Shown piece by piece: positions 26,200-33,517 of a stretch of 64,000 bases of DNA; the first letter of the stretch is position 1, and each line of letters starts with the position of its first letter. The position numbers and the translations under genes were made by a program. The notes beneath the pieces are model-generated. The model saw only the letters and a program-made list of their open reading frames with translations. It searched no databases and had not been told where the DNA came from. The DNA is taken from positions 1 to 64,000 of the forward strand of contig NZ_LMPU01000013.1 of assembly GCF_001423945.1 (NCBI RefSeq), in the 5' to 3' direction. Source of the DNA: Pedobacter sp. Leaf194. Lineage in GTDB: Bacteria > Bacteroidota > Bacteroidia > Sphingobacteriales > Sphingobacteriaceae.

Positions 26200-27051
26200 A
26201 TGAATATCGTAAATATATTAGAAGAAATTGAAAAAGTTGACGGCGAAATCTATGAAAGATTAAGTCCGAGAAGATCTGCAATGAAAGATTTTTACTCAAT
26301 GGGTAAAAAAATCGCTTTCGCAGCAGCACCATTAGCATTGGGTTCAATGTTTACAAAAGCTTATGGCCAAACTTTGCCAACAGCAGTTGTTGGTACATTA
26401 AACTTCGCATTAGCATTAGAATATTTAGAGTACAACTTTTATAATCACGCTTTAGTAGCTGCTCCAGGTTTAATCCCTGCAGGTGCTCCAACAGCCGCAA
26501 TTACAACAATCCGCGACCACGAAATGGCTCACGTAAATTTGTTAAAAGGTGCTTTGGGTAGTTCTGCAAGAGCTGAGATCACATATGCAATGACGGATTT
26601 TACAGCTGGTGGTACCTTCCCAACAGTTTATTCAGACTACGTAACTTTCTTAAAAGTTGCTTGTGGATTTGAAGATACAGGCGTTAGAGCATACAAAGGT
26701 CAGGCTACTGTGTTAAAAGGTTTGTCAGTTTTAACTACTGCTTTGCAAATTCACTCTGTAGAGGCTCGTCACGCTTCGCACATCCGTCAAATGCTTGCTG
26801 CAAACGGTGCAACAATTAAACCATGGATTACTGGTTCGGCAACTGTATCAAACGACACAGGTGTTGCAGCAGTTGATGCTGTTTACGCAGGCGAGAACCT
26901 TGACGTTCAGGCTGGTGTAACCATTACAGGTATTAATGGCCAAACTGGGGTAACAAGAGCTGCTGCGGTAGAATGTTTTGATGAGCCGTTAGACACTGCA
27001 AGTGTTGTAACCATCGCAAACTTATTCCTAAAAGCAGGAAACAAATTGTAA
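26200..27051 (+). CDS. Exported ferritin-like protein, copy 2
   Basis: A 283-residue protein homologous to the preceding one. A paired arginine (SPRRSAMKDF, about 22-31) precedes a hydrophobic stretch (about 38-52) and a likely signal-peptidase site after TKAYGQ (about 57), so it is exported but, unlike its partner, lacks a lipobox. The di-iron ligands match: Glu74/Glu77, His107-Glu108-x-x-His111, Glu158 and Glu188-x-x-His191. Residues about 215-265 form an extra beta-rich insertion or tail (SGTAxV-like, rich in Thr, Val and Gly). It is co-transcribed with copy 1 and ends in a strong terminator. Codon use in both is even and biased to well-used codons, hinting at high expression. Confidence 0.85.
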   Translation: MNIVNILEEIEKVDGEIYERLSPRRSAMKDFYSMGKKIAFAAAPLALGSMFTKAYGQTLPTAVVGTLNFALALEYLEYNFYNHALVAAPGLIPAGAPTAAITTIRDHEMAHVNLLKGALGSSARAEITYAMTDFTAGGTFPTVYSDYVTFLKVACGFEDTGVRAYKGQATVLKGLSVLTTALQIHSVEARHASHIRQMLAANGATIKPWITGSATVSNDTGVAAVDAVYAGENLDVQAGVTITGINGQTGVTRAAAVECFDEPLDTASVVTIANLFLKAGNKL

Positions 27052-27091
27052 AAAAATCCAACATTTTTTAAGTAAATGTTTAGTTTAAGGT

Positions 27092-27126
27092 AGGGAAGCA
27101 GAACTTAGGTTTTGTTTCCCTTTTTT
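27092..27126 (+). terminator. Terminator of the ferritin-like pair
   Basis: A 13-base-pair stem (27092-27104 with 27109-27121, two G-T pairs) closes on a TTAG loop, with a T tract after it. Confidence 0.9.
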
Positions 27127-27172
27127 ATGGGCATTGCGTCCGCAGGAATTTCGGAATTAAAATTATAAGTAA

Positions 27173-27682
27173 TTACGATTTACCTATTCTTATACTTTTG
27201 AAGAAAAGATTTTTAGTCATTACACTTTTACCATCCGGCAGCACGCAGGTAAAGCTATAGGCAGTACCATCGATAAAAATTGCGATAAAATAGACCTTTG
27301 ATTTATCTAGTTCACTTTTGCCCTCAATTTGGTAAGAAACTTTTCCGGTTAAATCTGATATAGAAACGGGGCCAAAATTGTAGTTTGGCATTGAAGGTTT
27401 AAAGCCTTCTAAAAAATCTTTCGCAAAATCCTGTTCAACTACAACGCTATCGAATGTTGCTATATCAAAATTGATGGCTTTGGCAATCTCAGACACGCTA
27501 GCGGCAAAAACAACGCCCGTACTGTCTTTACAACCATACGAACGGCCAGCACCTTTACCTGGCATTTTTGGAAATGCAACACTTATGCTGTCGCCTAATT
27601 TAACTCTGTACCAACTGGTTTGTGCCTTTAAGTTTAATGAAACTGAAACCAGCAATAGCAGGCAAAAACAATATTTGTGCAT
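27173..27682 (-). CDS. Exported protein of unknown function
   Basis: A 169-residue protein with a signal peptide (MHKYCFCLLLLVSVSLNLKAQ). The mature part starts TSWYRVKLGDSISVAFPKMPG and is predicted beta-rich, with SYQIEGKSELDKSKVYFIAIF and the tail GKSVMTKNLFFKSIRIGKS. It is 2 bases after the mqnC stop and co-transcribed with it, but a link to menaquinone synthesis is not obvious. Proteins with this Val-Ser-Phe-Pro opening are common but unnamed in Bacteroidota. Confidence 0.65.
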   Translation of the reverse strand: MHKYCFCLLLLVSVSLNLKAQTSWYRVKLGDSISVAFPKMPGKGAGRSYGCKDSTGVVFAASVSEIAKAINFDIATFDSVVVEQDFAKDFLEGFKPSMPNYNFGPVSISDLTGKVSYQIEGKSELDKSKVYFIAIFIDGTAYSFTCVLPDGKSVMTKNLFFKSIRIGKS

Positions 27683-27684
27683 AA

Positions 27685-28809
27685 TTAATAGGTAATTACC
27701 TGCTCTTCGAGATGTTCAGGCAAATCGCGGTAATTGTATTTTTGCCCACGAAGCTGTGGCTCAAAACCAGCTGCTTTAATAGATTGCTGAATTCCATTGG
27801 CCGTAAATCTATGTGGTGCTCCTGCTGCAGAAACGACATTTTCTTCAATCATGATAGAGCCAAAATCATTCGCCCCGGCGTGTAAACACAATTGTGCGGT
27901 AGCTTTACCAACCGTTAGCCAACTTGCCTGTATGTTTTTGATGTTAGGCAACATAATTCGGCTAAGGGCAATCATGCGGATATATTCGTCAGCTGTAACA
28001 TTGTTGCTTATTCCTCTCAATCTTTTCAGTAATGTTCCGTCATCCTGAAAAGGCCAGGGAATAAAAGCCAAAAATCCGTTTGCATCAGCCGGTTTTTCGC
28101 TCTGCACCTGGCGAATCCAAACCAAATGTTCAAAACGTTCTTCAATGGTTTCAACGTGGCCGAACATCATTGTTGCCGAAGTGGTAATATCCAGTTGATG
28201 GCAAGCCCTCATCACATCAAGCCATTCTTGTCCGCCACATTTCCCTTTAGAAATTAATCGCCTTACACGGTCATTTAAAATTTCGGCGCCCGCACCCGGC
28301 AACGAATCCATTCCTGCTTCCTTCAACACTTTTAAAACTTCTGTGTGCGAGATGCCTTCGAGCTTGGCCACGTGGGCAATTTCGGGAGGACCCAAAGCAT
28401 GGAGTTTTAAGTCAGGATACAATTCTTTCAGCTTTTTAAACAAATCAGCATAAAAAGAGAGGCCTAAATCTGGGTGGTGGCCACCTTGTAATAAAAGTTG
28501 GTCGCCTCCTAAACGAAAGGTTTCTTCAATTTTAACCTTGTATGTTTCAATATCAGTTATATAGCTTTCATCGTGACCGGGGCGGCGAAAGAAGTTGCAG
28601 AATTTACAGTTTGCAATGCACACATTTGTCGTATTTACATTTCTATCAATCTGCCAGGTAACCTTTCCACTCGGAACCTGAATTTTTCTAAGCTCGTTGG
28701 CTACAAACATTAGAAATGCCGTATCGGCATTGTGATAAAGATGCACACCTTCTTCAAGTGTTAAGAAATCGAAATGTAATGCCCGCTGCAGTAAATCGGC
28801 TGTATTCAT
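27685..28809 (-). CDS. mqnC: Cyclic dehypoxanthinyl futalosine synthase (MqnC-type radical SAM enzyme)
   Basis: About 374 residues. The radical-SAM cluster motif is CxxxCxxC: CIANCKFC (Cys64, Cys68, Cys71 from the start at 28809). Other family marks are GGHHPDLGLSFYADLF, the GPPEI segment and PGAGAEIL. MqnC closes the ring of dehypoxanthinyl futalosine in the futalosine route to menaquinone. The related MqnE cannot be fully excluded but the GGHHP segment favours MqnC. A longer frame reaches 28848; MNTADLLQRALHFD is the natural start. No other mqn gene is in this window. Confidence 0.9.
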   Translation of the reverse strand: MNTADLLQRALHFDFLTLEEGVHLYHNADTAFLMFVANELRKIQVPSGKVTWQIDRNVNTTNVCIANCKFCNFFRRPGHDESYITDIETYKVKIEETFRLGGDQLLLQGGHHPDLGLSFYADLFKKLKELYPDLKLHALGPPEIAHVAKLEGISHTEVLKVLKEAGMDSLPGAGAEILNDRVRRLISKGKCGGQEWLDVMRACHQLDITTSATMMFGHVETIEERFEHLVWIRQVQSEKPADANGFLAFIPWPFQDDGTLLKRLRGISNNVTADEYIRMIALSRIMLPNIKNIQASWLTVGKATAQLCLHAGANDFGSIMIEENVVSAAGAPHRFTANGIQQSIKAAGFEPQLRGQKYNYRDLPEHLEEQVITY

Positions 28810-28981
28810 ACCACAAAGATAATTAAAACTCGTCAGTCGCGGGCGCATACTCGTCAGGCTTTAGTAAATACAATGTTAAAAAAGCGTTAAACTTTAAAAA
28901 ATTTAATTGTGTTACAGCGCTTACAATTTTCATCGTCCTTTTTACCTTAAAATTCTATCTTTACAATCCTAAAAATAGATA

Positions 28982-30226
28982 ATGGTAGATTTTAATCGCT
29001 TTACACTAGCCAATGGTTTAAAAGTTTTGGTGCATGAAGATGCCACCACGCCAATGGCAGTTTTAAATATATTATACGATGTTGGTGCCCGCGATGAGGA
29101 CCCCGAAAAAACAGGATTTGCCCACCTTTTCGAGCATTTAATGTTTGGTGGCTCTGTAAATGTTCCAAATTATGATGAGCCGCTACAGCGTGTTGGAGGA
29201 GAAAATAATGCTTTTACAAGTAACGATATCACAAATTACTACATCACCCTTCCGGCAGAAAACATAGAAACTGCTTTTTGGTTGGAGAGCGACAGGATGT
29301 TGAATCTGGCTTTTTCTGAAAAGAGTTTAGAAACGCAGATTAATGTAGTTAGCGAGGAGTTTAAACAACGCTATCTCAATCAGCCATATGGCGATATCTG
29401 GCTTAAATTACGACCATTAGCTTACAAAAAGCACTCGTACCGTTGGGCAACAATAGGTAAGGAGCTTTCGCACATTGAAGAGGCAAAAATGAGCGATGTT
29501 AAGGCGTTTTTTGCTAAACACTATAATCCGCAAAACGCAATTTTGGTTGTAGGCGGAAATGTAAAAACAGAAGATGTAAAAAAGCTAGCGCAAAAATGGT
29601 TTGAACCCATTCCAGCGGGAGAAAAATATAACCGAAACTTACCACAGGAAGAGCAACAAACCGAAGCCAGGTTTGAAACCGTTAAAGCAAAGGTGCCACT
29701 TAATGCAATTTATGTTGCCTTCAAAATGCCGGGAAGAATGAGCCGGGATTATTACGCTTTCGATTTATTGTCTGATATCCTTTCTGGTGGAAAATCATCC
29801 AGGCTACATAATAGCCTGCTCAAGGAACAACAGCTTTTCAGCGATATTAACGCCTACATTTCAAGTAGTTTAGACCCAGGTTTGTTTATAGTTGAAGGAA
29901 AACTTGTTGAAGGGGTTTCGATGGAAAGGGCGGAAGCCGCAATTTGGGCAGAGCTGGAAAAAATAAAAAATGAAACTATTGAGGCGAAGGAATTAACCAA
30001 AGTAAAAAACAAAGTAGAATCCGTTTTAGTGTTTTCTGAAATGAGTTTGCTGGATAAGGCAATGAATTTGGCTTACTACGAACTGCTTGGCGACGCCGAT
30101 ATTTTAAACCAGGAAGCATCAAAATATCTGAAAGTGGATGCGGAAGACATCAGCAGGATATCCAAAGAAACTTTCGATAAAAATTCATCATCAACACTAT
30201 ATTATTTAACCGAAGAAAATGCTTAA
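28982..30226 (+). CDS. M16-family zinc peptidase, catalytic partner
   Basis: A 414-residue insulinase-type peptidase. The inverted zinc motif HxxEH is present: His48-Leu-Phe-Glu51-His52 in FAHLFEHLMFGG, and the third ligand is probably a Glu in SEEFKQRY. Both M16 repeats are present in its 414 residues. No signal peptide is seen, so it is cytoplasmic unless exported otherwise. The stop overlaps the next M16 gene by 8 bases, giving the familiar arrangement of an active and an inactive partner that assemble into a chamber for peptide processing. The substrate is unknown. Confidence 0.93.
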   Translation: MVDFNRFTLANGLKVLVHEDATTPMAVLNILYDVGARDEDPEKTGFAHLFEHLMFGGSVNVPNYDEPLQRVGGENNAFTSNDITNYYITLPAENIETAFWLESDRMLNLAFSEKSLETQINVVSEEFKQRYLNQPYGDIWLKLRPLAYKKHSYRWATIGKELSHIEEAKMSDVKAFFAKHYNPQNAILVVGGNVKTEDVKKLAQKWFEPIPAGEKYNRNLPQEEQQTEARFETVKAKVPLNAIYVAFKMPGRMSRDYYAFDLLSDILSGGKSSRLHNSLLKEQQLFSDINAYISSSLDPGLFIVEGKLVEGVSMERAEAAIWAELEKIKNETIEAKELTKVKNKVESVLVFSEMSLLDKAMNLAYYELLGDADILNQEASKYLKVDAEDISRISKETFDKNSSSTLYYLTEENA

Positions 30227-31490
30227 TCGTACTCAGGCACCTGATTTTAAACAGGTATCGACCATTAATTTTATAAAACCTACAAAATCTGAGTTAACGA
30301 ACGGCATCCCTGTTTTTACCATTTATTCTGGCGAACAGGATTTGGTTCGGATCGAATTTTTATTTGATAATGTTAACTGGAATATTGAGAAACCTTTACA
30401 GGCCATCGCCGTTAACGCCTTGCTAAATAATGGTACAAATAAACTTTCTGCCAAAGAAATTGCCGAAAATATCGATTTTTACGGTGCATTTTTTCAAACA
30501 GAATACGGCCAGGACCAGTCTACGGTAACGCTTTACTCGTTAAATAAGCATTTGGCTTCGGTTTTGCCAATTGTAAAAGATGTACTTTCAAACAGCCAGT
30601 TTCCGCAGAGAGAGATTGATATTTACATTCAGAACCAAAAGCAGAAATTACAGGTTAACTTACAGAAAAACGACGTTTTAGCCCGCAAGGATTTCTCGAA
30701 TGCTCTTTTTGGTGATACGGCTTATGGTGTAGATATTCAGTTAAAACATTACGATGCCGTAAAACGTGATGACCTTATCGAATATTTCAAAGCTGCGTAT
30801 GCACCAAATAATTGCACAATTGTGGTGGCAGGAAAGTTTGATGACGATAGCTTTTCGTTGCTTAACGAACAATTTGGCAAGGATTGGCAACCAAGCAATG
30901 CGGTTAAAAATAAATTCGAATTCAGCATTTCAGGAAAGAATGACGTTTACAAAGAGAAACCCGATTCTTTACAGTCTGCAATACGAATTGGCCAACTTGC
31001 AATTAATCGCAAACACGAAGATTTTCCGGGACTTCAAATTTTAAATTGCGTATTAGGCGGCTATTTCGGTTCTCGTTTAATGAATAACATTCGCGAAGAT
31101 AAAGGCTACACCTATGGCATTGGTTCTGGCATCGTATCATTAAAAAATGCAGGGTATTTATTTATTGCAACAGAGGTTGGCGCCGATGTTTGCAAGGCAG
31201 CGTTAACGGAAATTTACAAAGAGGTAGAACTGCTTAAAAGTGAACTTGTTGAAAATGAAGAGCTTGAACTGGTCAGGAATTACATGTTAGGCTCTATGCT
31301 GGGCAGTTTGGAGAATGTTTTTTCGCATGCCGATAAATTCAAAAACATTTACTTTTCAGGATTGGACTATGAATATTACGAACGCTATATAGAAAAGGTT
31401 AAAACGGTTACATCCGTTGAAATTAAGGATTTGGCTAACAAATATTTAACTGTTGAAACCTTTTCAGAGGTTGTAGTGGGGAAGAAGTAG
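30219..31490 (+). CDS. M16-family peptidase-like protein, non-catalytic partner
   Basis: A 423-residue homologue of the preceding peptidase. The HxxEH motif is missing: the equivalent stretch is AVNALLNNGTNKLSAKE, with no zinc ligands. The R/Y-containing segment of the C-terminal repeat, important for substrate binding in partner subunits, is present (NNIREDKGYTYGIGSG, SRLMNN). This fits a pseudo-subunit pairing with the active enzyme, as in the mitochondrial processing peptidase alpha/beta pair. It overlaps its partner's gene by 8 bases. Confidence 0.93.
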   Translation: MLNRTQAPDFKQVSTINFIKPTKSELTNGIPVFTIYSGEQDLVRIEFLFDNVNWNIEKPLQAIAVNALLNNGTNKLSAKEIAENIDFYGAFFQTEYGQDQSTVTLYSLNKHLASVLPIVKDVLSNSQFPQREIDIYIQNQKQKLQVNLQKNDVLARKDFSNALFGDTAYGVDIQLKHYDAVKRDDLIEYFKAAYAPNNCTIVVAGKFDDDSFSLLNEQFGKDWQPSNAVKNKFEFSISGKNDVYKEKPDSLQSAIRIGQLAINRKHEDFPGLQILNCVLGGYFGSRLMNNIREDKGYTYGIGSGIVSLKNAGYLFIATEVGADVCKAALTEIYKEVELLKSELVENEELELVRNYMLGSMLGSLENVFSHADKFKNIYFSGLDYEYYERYIEKVKTVTSVEIKDLANKYLTVETFSEVVVGKK

Positions 31491-31505
31491 TAACATTTGA
31501 TAACT

Positions 31506-31550
31506 CAAACCTTGAAGGACAGCGAATTTTTTGTTATCCTTTAAGGTTTG
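31506..31550 (+). terminator. Long hairpin after the M16 pair
   Basis: CAAACCTTGAAGGA (31506-31519) pairs over 14 bases with TCCTTTAAGGTTTG (31537-31550), one G-T pair, loop of 17. There is no T tract after it, so it may be a processing or attenuator structure rather than a simple terminator. Confidence 0.55.
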
Positions 31551-31611
31551 TCAGCTAAGCTCAATATTTAAGCGATTTTGGGTTTTCACTTTTATTTTCC
31601 TGGATTTTTTG

Positions 31612-31619
31612 TATCTTTG
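31612..31619 (+). promoter_or_regulatory. Promoter -7 element of guaB
   Basis: TATCTTTG is a perfect TAnnTTTG, 33 bases upstream of the guaB start. The -33 region is a T-rich stretch without a clear TTTG. Confidence 0.55.
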
Positions 31620-31651
31620 CCTGGCAAATAATAAATCCTAATTTATTTGCT

Positions 31652-33121
31652 ATGCAACTCGACTCCACAAAATTTATTGCTACAGGTTTAACTTATGACG
31701 ACGTACTTTTAGTACCCGCATATTCAGAAATTCTGCCTCGTGATGTAAATACAGCCACTTTCTTAACAAAAAAAATCAAGCTTAACGTTCCGTTGATTTC
31801 GGCCGCCATGGATACGGTAACCGAAGCTGAACTTGCCATCGCCATAGCACAAAATGGTGGAATTGGTATGTTGCATAAAAACATGACTATCGACAGACAG
31901 GCGGAAGAAGTTCGTAAAGTAAAGCGTTCAGAAAGTGGAATGATTCAAGATCCGGTAACTTTATTAGAAACAGCAGTTGTTGCCGATGCTTTCAAAATAA
32001 TGAAAGAGCACAAAATTGGTGGTATTCCTGTGGTAAGCAGCGACAATAAGCTGGTTGGTATTATCACAAACCGCGATTTACGTTTTCAAAAAAACATGGC
32101 TCGCCCAATTGCGGAAGTGATGACCAAAGAAAACCTGATTACTGCGCCGGAAGGTACTAACTTAATCCAAGCCGAAGAAATTCTTCAGAATCATAAAATC
32201 GAAAAATTGCCTGTGGTTTCTAAAGATGGTTTTTTGAGTGGATTAATCACCTTTAAAGATATATCGAAAGTTAAAAATTATCCGGTTGCCTGTAAAGATG
32301 AGCGTGGCCGCTTACGCGTTGGTGCAGCGGTTGGCGTAACTGCTGATACCCTACAGCGGGTTGATGCCCTGGTTAATGCAGGTGTTGACGTAATTACCAT
32401 TGATACCGCTCACGGACACTCAAAAGGTGTGGTAGATAAATTGAAAGAAGTTAAAGCAAAATATCCGGATTTACAGGTTATCGTTGGTAACATTGCAACC
32501 GGCGCAGCCGCTAAATTTTTGGCCGATGCTGGTGCTGATGCTGTTAAAGTGGGTATTGGTCCGGGTTCAATTTGTACAACAAGAATTATCGCAGGCGTTG
32601 GCGTTCCGCAGTTATATGCAGTTTACGAATGTGCCAAAGCCTTAAAGGGCACGGGTGTACCTGTTATTGCCGATGGCGGTATTAAACATACCGGAGACAT
32701 TGCAAAAGCAATTGCATCTGGAGCCAGCACCGTAATGGCCGGTTCATTGTTCGCCGGTGTGGAAGAGTCGCCGGGCGAAACCATTATTTACGAAGGACGT
32801 AAATTTAAATCTTACCGCGGTATGGGCTCTATCGAAGCAATGGAGCAAGGTTCTAAAGATCGTTATTTCCAGGATGTAGAAGATGATATTAAAAAATTAG
32901 TACCTGAAGGAATTGTTGGCCGAGTACCGTTTAAAGGAACATTAGCAGAAGTGATGTACCAATACATTGGCGGTTTGCGTGCTAGCATGGGTTACTGTGG
33001 TGCAGCAAGCATCGAAGCTTTACAAGAAGCCCAGTTTGTTCAAATTACAGCAGCAGGTATGCGTGAAAGTCATCCCCATGATATTACAATAACCAAAGAA
33101 GCTCCAAATTACACCAGGTAA
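31652..33121 (+). CDS. guaB: Inosine-5'-monophosphate dehydrogenase
   Basis: A 489-residue enzyme of guanine nucleotide synthesis that oxidises IMP to XMP with NAD+. The (beta/alpha)8 catalytic domain is interrupted by two CBS domains (about 98-210), which sense adenine/guanine nucleotides in many species. The catalytic Cys308 lies in GPGSICTTRIIAG, followed by the flap/finger region. Length is normal and a terminator follows the gene, so it is monocistronic. The leader is about 30 bases. Confidence 0.98.
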   Translation: MQLDSTKFIATGLTYDDVLLVPAYSEILPRDVNTATFLTKKIKLNVPLISAAMDTVTEAELAIAIAQNGGIGMLHKNMTIDRQAEEVRKVKRSESGMIQDPVTLLETAVVADAFKIMKEHKIGGIPVVSSDNKLVGIITNRDLRFQKNMARPIAEVMTKENLITAPEGTNLIQAEEILQNHKIEKLPVVSKDGFLSGLITFKDISKVKNYPVACKDERGRLRVGAAVGVTADTLQRVDALVNAGVDVITIDTAHGHSKGVVDKLKEVKAKYPDLQVIVGNIATGAAAKFLADAGADAVKVGIGPGSICTTRIIAGVGVPQLYAVYECAKALKGTGVPVIADGGIKHTGDIAKAIASGASTVMAGSLFAGVEESPGETIIYEGRKFKSYRGMGSIEAMEQGSKDRYFQDVEDDIKKLVPEGIVGRVPFKGTLAEVMYQYIGGLRASMGYCGAASIEALQEAQFVQITAAGMRESHPHDITITKEAPNYTR

Positions 33122-33205
33122 GCTGAGCAGTTAAAGGATAAATAAGATTCTTGACGTTGCGGATCATATCAAATGTGGTCCATGAATACAAATCATAAAT
33201 AATAT

Positions 33206-33241
33206 AGCAGGGCTTCGTTTTCGATTGCCCTGCTTTTTTTT
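33206..33241 (+). terminator. Terminator after guaB
   Basis: AGCAGGGC (33206-33213) and GCCCTGCT (33227-33234) form a perfect 8-base-pair stem followed by T residues. Confidence 0.85.
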
Positions 33242-33347
33242 GTAGGAATAATTCCCTTTTCCTAAGGTGTTTCACTTTAAAAATCAGCTATTTATTGCGT
33301 CCAATAAATGTCTTAGTTTACTGATTTAAATATTTAACAAAATAAAA

Positions 33348-33377
33348 TTTGGCAAATACATTTTTTTAATATATTTG
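33348..33377 (+). promoter_or_regulatory. Promoter of the TonB-dependent receptor gene
   Basis: TTTG (33348-33351), 18 bases, TATATTTG (33370-33377). The resulting leader is about 134 bases. The rest of the gap 33122-33517 holds the guaB terminator and AT-rich sequence without a convincing small gene. Confidence 0.65.
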
Positions 33378-33517
33378 TCGACTAAATCCATAGGCTTTAT
33401 ATATTTTAAAATTGAAAATGATATCAAATCTGGCATTTTGCCGGCCTGGTTACATTGACAATGCTTAAAAATAGAAGATTCGATGCGTTATTAAATTTAA
33501 ACACACTTACATAAGAC

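Noticed and set aside
30219..31490. A hidden HxxEH motif in the second M16 protein
   Set aside because: No HxxEH or HExxH was found in the first repeat; it is therefore described as a non-catalytic partner.
31506..31550. Simple terminator for the M16 pair
   Set aside because: The hairpin is strong but has no T tract, so it is listed with reduced confidence.
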